Made by a program: the position numbers and the translations under genes. Of a stretch of DNA of 64,000 nucleotides, positions 53,504-61,830 are shown in pieces (position 1 is the stretch's first letter; every line of letters begins with the position of its first letter). Below the pieces are notes generated by a model. That model saw only the letters and a list, made by a program, of their open reading frames with translations, made no database searches and was not told where the DNA came from. Source of the stretch: Streptomyces griseoviridis (GTDB lineage Bacteria; Actinomycetota; Actinomycetes; Streptomycetales; Streptomycetaceae); the NCBI RefSeq assembly GCF_005222485.1, contig NZ_CP029078.1:5793501-5857500 (forward strand), written 5' to 3'.

Positions 53504-53836
53504 GTGATCACCATCAACGAGATTTCCAGCAGTGTCGTCAAACTGACCGATCACTCGGCTGTCGCTTCCCCGCGCGTTCTCGGTACCCCGAACAACGGCA
53601 CCGGTCTGTCCGGCATTCGTGCCGTCCTGCCGGTCTGCGCTCTGTCCGTGGCGGATCTTCCCGTCCGCGACCGGGGCGAGCGCAATGAGCGAGCGACCAA
53701 GGCACTGGAAGCAGTAGCGGCAGAGGCACAGGCCTATGCCTTTACGGCGGCCGGTGCCGGAGGCCGCAAGCAGACGACGCACCACCACCAGATGTGGGCC
53801 TTCCGCGGGCCAGAACCCTGGAGTGATCCAGCCTGA
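53504..53836 (+). CDS. 110-codon ORF in the wblC leader, function unknown
   Basis: Starts GTG with a strong GAGGAGG site just upstream: MITINEISSSVVKLTDHSAV if read with initiator Met, ends FRGPEPWSDPA. No domain recognised; the middle has an Ala-rich helix (ATKALEAVAAEAQAYAF) and then HHHQMW. I count 31 of 110 codons ending in A or T, much more than in neighbouring genes, so codon pressure is weak or the RNA itself is under selection. It sits between the uORF and the terminator that precedes wblC and must be transcribed as part of the wblC leader. Confidence 0.6.
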   Translation: MITINEISSSVVKLTDHSAVASPRVLGTPNNGTGLSGIRAVLPVCALSVADLPVRDRGERNERATKALEAVAAEAQAYAFTAAGAGGRKQTTHHHQMWAFRGPEPWSDPA

Positions 53837-53859
53837 TCGTCGATCAGGTCGGCGCCTTC

Positions 53860-53901
53860 AGGGCCGCGGAACCCCATCCGGGATCCGCGGCCCTTTTGTT
53901 T
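53860..53901 (+). terminator. Intrinsic terminator (attenuator) in the wblC leader
   Basis: AGGGCCGCGGA / TCCGCGGCCCT, 11-bp stem with CCC/GGG in the loop, followed by TTTTGTTT. The only strong U-tract terminator seen in the window, and it stands 110 bp before the wblC start codon. Confidence 0.85.
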
Positions 53902-54010
53902 GTCCCCGACCAGGGACGGCAGAACGAAGGAGCCTCGGGCAAGAGCACCACTCGGTACCAGCCGCCAACCGGTCGACCCGACCGGCACGACCAGACGAGG
54001 AAAACCAGCC

Positions 54011-54379
54011 GTGCAACTCGAGACGCACGCCCCGTCCGTACCGCCTTCCGACACGATCTCCCCGCCCGGTTCCACGGAGGACCCCACCTTGACCCCGCTC
54101 ACGGCGCTCACCGCGCTCGACGACGCCATCGAGAACCTCGGCGTGCCCGTCCCCTGCCGTTCCTACGACCCGGAGGTCTTCTTCGCCGAGTCGCCGGCCG
54201 ATGTCGAGTACGCCAAGTCCCTCTGCCGTACCTGCCCGCTGGTCGAGGCCTGCCTCGCCGGGGCCAAGGAGCGGCGTGAGCCGTGGGGCGTCTGGGGTGG
54301 CGAGCTGTTCGTCCAGGGCGTCGTCGTCGCCCGGAAGCGGCCGCGTGGCCGCCCGCGCAAGAACCCGGTCACGGCATGA
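54011..54379 (+). CDS. wblC: WhiB-family regulator WblC (WhiB7)
   Basis: 122 residues. Four Cys ligands for a [4Fe-4S] cluster (C in VPCRSYD, then CRTC and C in LVEAC), the GVWGGE turn, and a C-terminal AT-hook (PRGRPRK) that distinguishes WhiB7/WblC from other Wbl proteins. With the principal sigma factor it activates intrinsic antibiotic-resistance genes after ribosome-targeting drugs. GTG 54011 has GAGG upstream; an earlier in-frame start would fall inside the leader. Its stop overlaps the next ATG by 4 bp. Confidence 0.95.
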   Translation: MQLETHAPSVPPSDTISPPGSTEDPTLTPLTALTALDDAIENLGVPVPCRSYDPEVFFAESPADVEYAKSLCRTCPLVEACLAGAKERREPWGVWGGELFVQGVVVARKRPRGRPRKNPVTA

Positions 54380-54699
54380 ACACCCTCGGAACGATCGACC
54401 GCCCCTTCACGCACGACCCCAAGAAACAGGCCCCGATGATGCCGTCCACCCACGAGCCCACCGGCTCCGCGATCGAAGATTTCACCACCACAGGCGCGAC
54501 CGGTTCGCGTCAGAACAGGACCCGCGAGATGCAACTCATCCCAGAAGCCCTGGCTCGTGCGCATATGCACGACCGCCTGGCGGAGGCGCAACGGGAGCGC
54601 CGGGCCATGAGCCTGGCCACCGCGCGCCGGATGCAGCGCCGGGCGGAGCGCGCGTCGATGCGCGCCCGCCGTGCGCTCGCCATCGCCGTGATGCAGTAG
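54376..54699 (+). CDS. Conserved small protein co-transcribed with wblC
   Basis: 107 residues, unrecognised function. The first 50 residues look disordered; the second half is a strongly basic amphipathic helix: REMQLIPEALARAHMHDRL, then RRMQRRAERASMRARRALAIAV. Similar helices occur in Streptomyces homologues next to wblC, as I recall. The ATGA overlap with wblC implies coupled translation, so it is probably induced with wblC. A nucleic-acid- or ribosome-binding role is possible given the charge, but nothing proves it. A double hairpin terminator follows. Confidence 0.78.
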   Translation: MNTLGTIDRPFTHDPKKQAPMMPSTHEPTGSAIEDFTTTGATGSRQNRTREMQLIPEALARAHMHDRLAEAQRERRAMSLATARRMQRRAERASMRARRALAIAVMQ

Positions 54700-54752
54700 G
54701 CGATCCCCGCCCCAGGCGGTGGCCTCCCGGTCCCGGGAGGAGATGACCCCAC

Positions 54753-54784
54753 GGGGGCCGGTCCGCGCCGACGGACCGGCCCCC
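54753..54784. terminator. Terminator after the wblC operon
   Basis: GGGGGCCGGTCCG / CGGACCGGCCCCC, 13-bp stem, with a second small hairpin CCCCGAC-GTGT-GTCGGGG starting at 54781. Lies between convergent genes. Confidence 0.85.
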
Positions 54785-54827
54785 GACGTGTGTCGGGGCG
54801 GCGGCCGGCCGTGCGGAGCGCGGTGGC

Positions 54828-56264
54828 TCAGGCCCCCGCCGCGGCCTGCTCCCCTCCGTCCGTCCCGTCTGTTCCGTCCATGCCGTCCATCCCGTCTGTT
54901 CCGTGCGTGCCGTCCATCGGGTCCTCCTCCGGTACGTAGCCCGGCAGCCACGCCTCCAGTTCGTCGCGCAGTCTGACCGTCGCCCCCAACTGGCACAGCA
55001 CACCGATGGTGCTGAGGGTGACCCGGTGGATGAGGAGGTAGGAGGGCGGGAGGTTCAGCTGCCGCCCCAACTGGTGGGCGGGGGAGCGGGGATCGGCGAT
55101 GCTGGCCGCCTGACCGCGCATCCAGCCCCGGGTGAAGGTGAACGCGTCCACCCGTGCCGGTTCGATGATCGGCAGCAGATAGTCGAGGACCGCGACGGGG
55201 TCGAGCTCTATCGACTCCCTGACGAAGCCCTCCGCGCGGAGGTGGTCGTAGACCGCCTCCGCGTCGCCGTCCAGCGTCATCCGCAGGGACTCGCCGATCG
55301 AGGCGGGCAGCCCCTCCGGCAGCCGGTCGACCGTGCCGAAGTCGAGGACGCCGAGCCGCCAGTCGCCGTCCCCGTCCCCGTCCGGGCCGCCCGGCAGCAG
55401 CCGGAAGTTGCCGGGGTGCGGGTCGGCGTGCAGCAGGCCGGTGCGGGCCGGGCCGGAGAAGAGGAAACGGGCCAGGAGCTGTCCGGCCCGGTCGCGCTGC
55501 TCCTGGGTGCCGTCCGCGATGATCTCCGACAGCGGGATGCCGTCGATCCACTCGGTGATCAGCACCTGCTCGCACTGGTGGACCACCTCGGGCACCAGGA
55601 CATCGGGATCGCCCGCGAACTCCTCGGCGTGCGCCTGCTGGGCCGCCGCCTCCAGGCTGTAGTCCAGCTCCTCGGAGACCCGGTCCCGCAACTCGGTGAT
55701 CAGGGGCTTGATGTCCATGCCGGGGATGAGCGGCCCGAGCAGCCGGGCGAAGCGGCTGAGCTGGGTCAGGTCCGACAGCAGGGCCTCGCCCGCCCCCGGG
55801 TACTGCACCTTGACCGCCACCTCACGGCCGTCGTGCCACACCCCGCGGTGGACCTGGCCGATCGAGGCCGCCGCCGACGGCTTCTCCTCGAACTCCAGGA
55901 ACAGCTGCTGCCAGTCCTCGCCGAGCCGCTCCTCGAGCACCGCGTGCACGGTGCGCGTCGGCATCGGAGGGGCCGCCTCCTGGAGCTTCGTCAGGGCCGC
56001 CCGGTAGGGGCCCGCGACCTCCTCGGGCAGCGCCGACTCGAACACGGACAGGGCCTGGCCGAACTTCATGGCACCGCCCTTGAGCTCGCCGAGCACCTTG
56101 AACAACTGCTCCGCCGTGCGCTGTTGCAGCTCACGGCCGACGATCTCCGCTGACTCGCCGACGATCCGCTTGCCCAGTCCCCAGGTCGCCCGCCCGGCGA
56201 AGCCGAGCGGGAGCGCGGCGAGCTTGGCGGTCCGGGTGACCGCCTTGCGGGGAAGATCAGACAT
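54828..56264 (-). CDS. ABC1/ADCK (AarF/UbiB) atypical kinase
   Basis: 478 residues. UbiB-family features: GGAMKFGQALS (the KxGQ loop), AAASIGQVHRG (Ala-rich P-loop), VAVKVQYPG (ion-pair Lys), LLHADPHPGNF (HxDxxxxN) and VLDFGTVDRLP (DFG). The family supports isoprenoid quinone or lipid metabolism, with ATPase rather than protein kinase activity. The C-terminus ends in an odd repeat, GTDGMDGMDGTDGTDGG. ATG 56264 has GGAGG at 6 nt and overlaps the upstream ThiF-like gene by 8 bp, so the two are an operon. Confidence 0.9.
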   Translation of the reverse strand: MSDLPRKAVTRTAKLAALPLGFAGRATWGLGKRIVGESAEIVGRELQQRTAEQLFKVLGELKGGAMKFGQALSVFESALPEEVAGPYRAALTKLQEAAPPMPTRTVHAVLEERLGEDWQQLFLEFEEKPSAAASIGQVHRGVWHDGREVAVKVQYPGAGEALLSDLTQLSRFARLLGPLIPGMDIKPLITELRDRVSEELDYSLEAAAQQAHAEEFAGDPDVLVPEVVHQCEQVLITEWIDGIPLSEIIADGTQEQRDRAGQLLARFLFSGPARTGLLHADPHPGNFRLLPGGPDGDGDGDWRLGVLDFGTVDRLPEGLPASIGESLRMTLDGDAEAVYDHLRAEGFVRESIELDPVAVLDYLLPIIEPARVDAFTFTRGWMRGQAASIADPRSPAHQLGRQLNLPPSYLLIHRVTLSTIGVLCQLGATVRLRDELEAWLPGYVPEEDPMDGTHGTDGMDGMDGTDGTDGGEQAAAGA

Positions 56265-57552
56265 GCGCCCTCCAAGTCCCAGCCGGCCGCGCCGCGTCCG
56301 CCGTGCGGCTTGACTCCTTCGACGGCCCTTGCACCGCCATTGTCGCGCGCCGCTCCTCCTCATCGGAGGTGTGCCCGTCCTCGGTTCTCACCGCGGCCCC
56401 GCACCGGCAGGCCGGATGCGCCGTGACCGGTCGCGCGTGCCAGTGCAGCGCGGGCAGCGAGGTCTCCCAGCGGGCGCCGGCGCTGGTCGGCACCCGGCCG
56501 TCCAGGAACGTGAGCGCGTGCGCGGCGGTCAGCCCGGCGACGGTCGTGGCCAGCGCCAGATCGCAGGCCCGTGCCGGACGCGGCGCACCCGAGCGCCACT
56601 GCGCGATCAGCCGCGGCCAGGTCGGGTCCCGGTCGGTGCGCGTCTCCTGGAGGCAGCCCGCGCAGCCGGTGTCGCCCGGCAGCACCAGCGGGCCGACCAC
56701 GCCGGTCGCCTCCACCACGCCCGCGTACAGATGCGGGGTGCCCGAGGCGAGCAGCGCGGCGGCGGTGGCGGGGTCGGGCGCGTGGACGGCGACGTCGTCG
56801 CGCGGGGTCAGGATCACCAGGGACAGAGCTGTGCTCCCGGTCCCGGGGGAGGCATCCGGGACAGTGGAGGGGGCGGGAGCGGCGGCGGTGGCCGTCCGCG
56901 CGCTCCTCGGGCCGCTCCGCGGTGGCCGGTCGGGGGCGTGGCAGCGGGCCGCGCGGCGGGCGGAGTCGGCCCTGCGCTCGCCCACCGACTCCGCGGGCAG
57001 GCCACCGGGAGCCACGTCCCCCGGCTCGACCCGGCCGCTGTCGCACACATCGACCGCGCCGACGCCGGCCGCCGCCAGCAGGGAGGCGACGAGCGCGCCC
57101 ACCCGGCCGGCGCCGCGCACCTGCACGCGCAGCGAGCGGCGGGCCGCCAGCCGTCCGATCGCCTCGCCCGGCTCGGTGGCGAGCAGCGACAGGGAGGCGA
57201 GGTCGGGGCGCAGCCGGTCGAGGACCGCCTTCCTGGCGCGCAGTTCATCGGCTGCCGGGCCGCCGCCCCGGGCGTCGTCGAGCAGACCCGCTCTGGCCAG
57301 CCGGGTCACCAGCCGGTCGACATGGCCGTCCGGGAGGTCCATCCGGCGGCCCTCCTCGCGCAGCAGCGGCAGCCCCCGGGTGCCGTTGAGCAGGTCGAGG
57401 AAGCTGCCCGTGGCCGTGTCCACCGGGCCCAGGGTCAGCGCGTGCGCCGGGGCCATCCCGAACTGCACGGTGTTGAGGTCGCGCCAGCCGCGCCTGAGCG
57501 CGGTCTTCATCTGCGGAACCATCCGCTCCAGAGCATCCGTGCCAGCGTCCAT
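56257..57552 (-). CDS. ThiF/E1-like protein
   Basis: 431 residues. An N-terminal winged-helix-like region (TGSFLDLLNGTRGLPLL, DRLVTRLARAGLLDD), then a degenerate E1 Rossmann segment, RVQVRGAGRVGALVASLLAAAGVG (split here as VRGAGRVGALVASLLAA), where GAGRVG replaces the usual GxGGxG; VVEATGVVGPLVLPGDTGC; and a zinc site CAGC with CRCG near the end. The linker at 200-240 is Pro/Ala-rich. Related proteins include TOMM-cyclodehydratase partner domains that bind leader peptides, but no RiPP genes are nearby. ATG 57552 has GGGGGCC upstream. Confidence 0.8.
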   Translation of the reverse strand: MDAGTDALERMVPQMKTALRRGWRDLNTVQFGMAPAHALTLGPVDTATGSFLDLLNGTRGLPLLREEGRRMDLPDGHVDRLVTRLARAGLLDDARGGGPAADELRARKAVLDRLRPDLASLSLLATEPGEAIGRLAARRSLRVQVRGAGRVGALVASLLAAAGVGAVDVCDSGRVEPGDVAPGGLPAESVGERRADSARRAARCHAPDRPPRSGPRSARTATAAAPAPSTVPDASPGTGSTALSLVILTPRDDVAVHAPDPATAAALLASGTPHLYAGVVEATGVVGPLVLPGDTGCAGCLQETRTDRDPTWPRLIAQWRSGAPRPARACDLALATTVAGLTAAHALTFLDGRVPTSAGARWETSLPALHWHARPVTAHPACRCGAAVRTEDGHTSDEEERRATMAVQGPSKESSRTADAARPAGTWRAHV

Positions 57553-57668
57553 CCCAGGCCCCCGTAACCGCTCGCGTCCGTCGCCGGACTCCCCGTCGGC
57601 CCGCGGAGCCGGTCGAGGCCCCGCGGCGACTGCCAGCATGCACGGACCCCGCCGGTCCGTGCCGAGAG

Positions 57669-57677
57669 TTGTCCACA
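57669..57677 (+). promoter_or_regulatory. DnaA-box match
   Basis: TTGTCCACA, perfect Streptomyces-type 9-mer, in the divergent gap between the ThiF-like gene and the YgjP-like gene. Confidence 0.45.
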
Positions 57678-57780
57678 GGCGGTGGATATTCGTCGTACTA
57701 ATCAAGCGCTTGGCGGGGCGGCGACACCGAACCGTCCCGGGGTCGGGACTTCCCGCGTGTGCAGCGGGTAACGTCGGGGC

Positions 57781-58371
57781 GTGTCCGCCGACCCACTGCA
57801 CCGCGCCGGAGCACCACAGCGCAGTACCAAGAGCCAGCCGCCGAGCGGGGCCAGCGCGATCGAGGTGCGCAGGAGCGACCGTCGACGCCGGACGGTCTCC
57901 GCGTACCGCGACGGCGATCGCACCGTCGTGCTCATCCCCGCCCGGATGTCCGAGGCGGAGGAGCAGCGCTGGGTGAGCGTCATGCTCGACAAACTCGCCG
58001 CGCAGGAGAGCAAACGGGTCCTCGGCGACGACGAGCTGGCGGAGCGCGCTGGGCGGCTGTCCGAGCAGTACTTCCAGGGCCGTGCCAGGCCCGCCTCGGT
58101 GCGCTGGGTCACCAACCAGAACACCCGCTGGGGCTCCTGCACCCCCTCCGAGGGCAGCATCCGCCTGTCGCACCGCCTCCAGGGCATGCCCGAGTACGTC
58201 GTCGACTACGTGCTGCTGCACGAACTCGCCCATCTGCTGGTGCCCGGCCACGGCCCCCGGTTCTGGCGGCTGCTGGACGGATACCCGCGCACCGAGCGGG
58301 CGCGCGGGTATCTGGAGGGGGTCGTCGCCGCCGACCGGCTGCCGCACGCGCCGGGCGCTCGCGACGAGTGA
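57781..58371 (+). CDS. YgjP-type (DUF45) metallopeptidase
   Basis: 196 residues. NTRWGSCTPSEGSIRLSHRL is the hallmark region of the YgjP/DUF45 family, and HELAHLLVPGHGPRFW holds the HExxH zinc site with a third His. SprT-like relatives act on DNA-protein crosslinks or ribosomal stress; the target of this one is unknown. Preceded by TAACGT 6 nt before the GTG, with no Shine-Dalgarno site. It is divergent from the ThiF-like gene, with a DnaA box in the intervening gap. Confidence 0.87.
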   Translation: MSADPLHRAGAPQRSTKSQPPSGASAIEVRRSDRRRRTVSAYRDGDRTVVLIPARMSEAEEQRWVSVMLDKLAAQESKRVLGDDELAERAGRLSEQYFQGRARPASVRWVTNQNTRWGSCTPSEGSIRLSHRLQGMPEYVVDYVLLHELAHLLVPGHGPRFWRLLDGYPRTERARGYLEGVVAADRLPHAPGARDE

Positions 58372-58491
58372 GCGGCGCCGCACGGCGCGTGGGCGTTGTG
58401 TACCGGGTCTGTACCGACCCCTCGCGGTGTCGGACTTTGCCGTTAGCCTGACGCGACGCACTCGTATCGGGATGGGGGACGGTCGTTACGC

Positions 58492-60201
58492 ATGGCCAGG
58501 CAATTCCAACGCGGCCACAAGGCCAGGATCAGTGATCTCACCGCGGGCACCGATCTGTACGTAGGCGTGCAGATCAGCGGTCCGGGGCTGACCTTCGACA
58601 TCAGCTGCTTCGGGCTCGACGCCGACGAACGGCTCTCCGACGACGCCTACTTCGTCTTCTTCAACCAGCCGAAGTCCCCCGAGGAGTCCATCCAGCTGCT
58701 GGGCGCGCAGGCGGGCGACACGGAGTCCTTCCGGATCACGCTCGACCGCGTCCCCGCGCGGATCCGGAAACTGTCGTTCACGGCGACCCTCGACGGCGCC
58801 GGGCAGATGTCGCAGATCGGCCCCGGGTACCTCAGGATCGTCGCCGGCGGCGAGGAGGTGGCCAGGTACGCGTTCGACGGCTCGGAGTTCTCCACCGAGC
58901 GCGCCGTGATGCTGGGCGACTTCTACCTGAAGGACGTGTGGCGGTTCGCGGCCGTCGGACAGGGCTTCGACGGCGGCCTCGACGCGCTGCTGAAGAACTT
59001 CGGCGGCGAGGTGCTGGAGGAGGAGACTCCCCAGGTGCCGCAGCAGGCGCAGCAGCCGCAGACCGGCGCGGTCCCGGGCTTCGCCCCGCCCGCCTTCGCG
59101 CCCCCGTCGGCTCCCGCGCCTGCCCCCGCCCAGGCACCCGCGCCTGCCCCCGCCCCGCAGGGATACGCCCCGCCGCCCCCGGGACCCACCCCGCCCCCGC
59201 TGGCCGACGTGCACGCCGCGCCGACGATCATCGCGCCCCTGACCGGGCCGGGCGGCGCCCCCGTACCGCCCCCGGGCCCCGCGCCCGCGCCCTACGGACA
59301 GCACCAGGCGCCGAGCGCCCCCCTGCCGCCCGGCTACGGCCAGACCCAGCCGCCGGGCGCCCCGCCCGCCCCGGGTCCGCCGCCCGGCTACGGCCAGCAG
59401 GGCCCACCGCCCGGCTACGGACAGCAGCCGCCCTTCGGGCAGATGCAGGTACCGGGACAGCAGGCCCCCCAGTTCGGGGGCGCCCCCTACGGGGCCACGC
59501 CCACCCAGTACGGGGTGCCGCAGGGCGCTCCCCAGGGCGGCTCCGGGGTCTCCGCCGCGCTCCAGAAGTACAAGGAGACGCCGACCGGACAGCGCTGGAC
59601 GCAGCAGAACAAGAAGCTCGTCCGCGTCGACCTCGGCATCGGCGGCCAGCCCGTGCTGGCCCGGCAGGGCAGCATGGTGCTCTACCAGGGCAAGGTCGAC
59701 TTCAGCTACAAGGGCGCCGGTTTCGCCGGCCGCGTCGTCGGCAACGCCACCGGCCAGGAGATGCAGCTGATGCGCTGCACCGGGCAGGGCCAGGTGTTCC
59801 TCGCCGACTCCGCCACCTATCTGCACCCGGTCGAGCTCCAGGGCGACGCGATCTGCGTCTCCTCGGAGAACGTCCTCGCCTTCGACGAGAGCCTCCAGTA
59901 CGAGGTGCGCCGCATCGAGGGCCACGGCATCCCCGGGGGCGCGCTGTTCACGATGCAGTTCCAGGGCACCGGCACGATCATCGTGCAGACCCACGGCACG
60001 CCCGTCGTCCTGCCGGTCACGCCCACCACGTTCGCCGACTGCAACGCGGTCGTCGCCTGGTCGGCCGCCTCCCAGGTGATCGTCTCCAGCCAGGTGCGGA
60101 TGCGCCGCAACGCCTACGCGGGCGACACCGGGGAGAGCGTCAACCTCCAGTTCCGGGGCGCTCCCGGCAACTTCATCGTCGTCCAGCCGTACGAGGTCTG
60201 A
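58492..60201 (+). CDS. TerD-AIM24 fusion protein
   Basis: 569 residues. An N-terminal TerD domain (about 1-175: SGPGLTFDISCFGLDAD, DDAYFVFFNQPKSPE, and GDFYLKDVWRFAAVGQGF) with the acidic Ca2+-binding residues of tellurium-resistance proteins; a Pro/Gln/Gly-rich linker (about 180-350) with repeats such as PPGYGQ; and a C-terminal AIM24 domain (GQPVLARQGSMVLYQG, MRCTGQGQVFLAD, FTMQFQGTGTIIVQTHG, FIVVQPYE). AIM24 domains form beta-rich trimer-like folds. A TAGCCT -10 (58444-58449) lies 43 bp before the start. Confidence 0.9.
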   Translation: MARQFQRGHKARISDLTAGTDLYVGVQISGPGLTFDISCFGLDADERLSDDAYFVFFNQPKSPEESIQLLGAQAGDTESFRITLDRVPARIRKLSFTATLDGAGQMSQIGPGYLRIVAGGEEVARYAFDGSEFSTERAVMLGDFYLKDVWRFAAVGQGFDGGLDALLKNFGGEVLEEETPQVPQQAQQPQTGAVPGFAPPAFAPPSAPAPAPAQAPAPAPAPQGYAPPPPGPTPPPLADVHAAPTIIAPLTGPGGAPVPPPGPAPAPYGQHQAPSAPLPPGYGQTQPPGAPPAPGPPPGYGQQGPPPGYGQQPPFGQMQVPGQQAPQFGGAPYGATPTQYGVPQGAPQGGSGVSAALQKYKETPTGQRWTQQNKKLVRVDLGIGGQPVLARQGSMVLYQGKVDFSYKGAGFAGRVVGNATGQEMQLMRCTGQGQVFLADSATYLHPVELQGDAICVSSENVLAFDESLQYEVRRIEGHGIPGGALFTMQFQGTGTIIVQTHGTPVVLPVTPTTFADCNAVVAWSAASQVIVSSQVRMRRNAYAGDTGESVNLQFRGAPGNFIVVQPYEV

Positions 60202-60212
60202 GGGAGCCCGTC

Positions 60213-60893
60213 ATGAACCAGCCGCTCGCGGGCTACGCGCCCGCACCCGTCACCGCCCGTATGGAGAACCACGGCAACCACATGCTGAAGGTCGCCCTCC
60301 AGAGCGGGAGCGACCTCCTCGCGCGCGTGGGCTCGATGGTCGCCTACGAAGGCTTCATCCAGTACGAGCCCAACCCGCCCGCCGTGCGCCAGATCGCCCG
60401 CGACTGGGCCACGGGCGAGGGCGCTCCCCTGATGAAGTGCTCGGGCGACGGACTGCTCTACCTCGCCGACTACGGCGCCGACGTCGTCGTCATCCACCTC
60501 GACGGCGACGGCATCTCCGTCAACGCCACCAACCTGCTCGCCTTCGACGCCCAGCTGACGTGGGGGGTCGAGCGGGTCAAGGGGCTCGCGAAGTTCGCCG
60601 GCCAGGGCCTGTGGAACACCAGGATCTCCGGCCAGGGCTGGGTCGCGCTGACCTCCCGCGGCACCCCCGTCGTCGTCGACTGCGGGGGCGGCGAGGACGA
60701 GACGTACGTCGACCCGGACGCGCTCGTCGCCTGGTCGCCGAACCTGAAGGTGAAGGGGAAGCGCAGCTTCAAGGCGCAGTCGCTGATCGGCCGCGGCAGC
60801 GGTGAGGCCTACCAGATGGCCTTCTCCGGTCAGGGGATCGTCGTCGTCCAGCCCAGCGAGGACAGCACCGACCGCCTTCGGGTGCGGGGCTGA
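60213..60893 (+). CDS. AIM24-family protein
   Basis: 226 residues, a single AIM24 domain: MLKVALQSGSDLLARVGSMVAYEG, MKCSGDGLLYLADYG, VNATNLLAFD, and MAFSGQGIVVVQPSE at the C-terminus. The sequence has no membrane span or signal. It follows the fusion gene by 11 bp with AGGGAG as ribosome-binding site and precedes another AIM24 gene, so three related domains are made together and could form a hetero-oligomer (inference). Function in bacteria is unknown. Confidence 0.88.
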   Translation: MNQPLAGYAPAPVTARMENHGNHMLKVALQSGSDLLARVGSMVAYEGFIQYEPNPPAVRQIARDWATGEGAPLMKCSGDGLLYLADYGADVVVIHLDGDGISVNATNLLAFDAQLTWGVERVKGLAKFAGQGLWNTRISGQGWVALTSRGTPVVVDCGGGEDETYVDPDALVAWSPNLKVKGKRSFKAQSLIGRGSGEAYQMAFSGQGIVVVQPSEDSTDRLRVRG

Positions 60894-60911
60894 GGGGGAG
60901 CCGGAACAGTC

Positions 60912-61667
60912 ATGCAGAGCTCGCTTTTCGCCTACAACGACCTCCAGAGCCAGGACCGCTGGAGTCTGCAGAACCAGCAGATGCTGCGCGTCACCCTGGA
61001 GGGCCACGACGACCTTCTCGCCCGCAAGGGCTCGATGGTCGCCTACCAGGGGCTCGTCGAGTTCGACGCCGAGTTCCAGAGCAACCAGCAGGGACGCGCG
61101 CGTGCGTACACCGGCGAGGGGCTCGACCTGATGCGCTGCCACGGGCAGGGCACGGTCTACCTCGCCAACCTCGCCCAGCACGTCCATGTGATGGACGTGG
61201 AGCAGGAGGGGCTGACCGTCGACAGCGCCTATGTGCTGGCGATGGACTCCACGCTGCACCACGAGGTCATCGCCGTCGACAGCCTCTACGGCATCTCCGG
61301 TTCGGGGAAGTACCAGCTCAACATCACGGGACACGGCCGGGTCGCCCTCATGACGTCGGGTGCGCCGCTGCTCATGCAGGTGACGCCCGACAAGTACGTC
61401 AACTGCGACGCCGACGCGATCGTCGCCTGGTCGACCGGGCTGCGGGTGCAGATGCAGGCCCAGACGCACTCCTCCGGGGTGTGGCGGCGCCGGGGCAACA
61501 CCGGTGAGGGCTGGGAGCTGAGCTTCATGGGCAGCGGCTACGCGCTCGTCCAGCCCAGCGAGCTGCTGCCGCCGCAGAACGCCCAGATCGGCGGCGGGAT
61601 CGCCGCGCAGTTCGGCATGGGGCAGCAGGGCGCCCACGGACAGAACCAGGGCAACGTCTGGAGCTGA
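60912..61667 (+). CDS. AIM24-family protein
   Basis: 251 residues. AIM24 domain with VTLEGHDDLLARKGSMVAYQG, MRCHGQGTVYLAN, VDSAYVLAMDSTLHHE and LSFMGSGYALVQPSE, then a short Gly/Gln-rich tail (QFGMGQQGAHGQNQGN). It is the third gene of the operon, 18 bp after the second, with GGGGGAG 13 nt before the ATG. More diverged from its two neighbours than they are from each other in the loop regions. A strong terminator follows. Confidence 0.88.
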   Translation: MQSSLFAYNDLQSQDRWSLQNQQMLRVTLEGHDDLLARKGSMVAYQGLVEFDAEFQSNQQGRARAYTGEGLDLMRCHGQGTVYLANLAQHVHVMDVEQEGLTVDSAYVLAMDSTLHHEVIAVDSLYGISGSGKYQLNITGHGRVALMTSGAPLLMQVTPDKYVNCDADAIVAWSTGLRVQMQAQTHSSGVWRRRGNTGEGWELSFMGSGYALVQPSELLPPQNAQIGGGIAAQFGMGQQGAHGQNQGNVWS

Positions 61668-61694
61668 GCCGCGAAGGCCCGCCCGCCCGAGCGC

Positions 61695-61732
61695 GGGTAA
61701 GGGGCGCCCGCCATGGCAGGCGCCCCTTACCC
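61695..61732. terminator. Terminator after the AIM24 operon
   Basis: GGGTAAGGGGCGCC / GGCGCCCCTTACCC, perfect 14-bp stem, 28 bp after the stop. Confidence 0.85.
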
Positions 61733-61830
61733 GGCCGGGCTGACCACGCGGGTCGCACGGTCCGCGCGGGGCGCCCGCCGCGGAGGCGGCCAGCACGGCT
61801 GGTGCGGCTGATGCGGAGCATCGCGCGGGG

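Noticed and set aside
56257..57552. A RiPP (TOMM) biosynthetic locus around the ThiF-like gene
   Set aside because: No precursor peptide, YcaO or dehydrogenase gene is nearby; the E1-like gene alone does not make a cluster.
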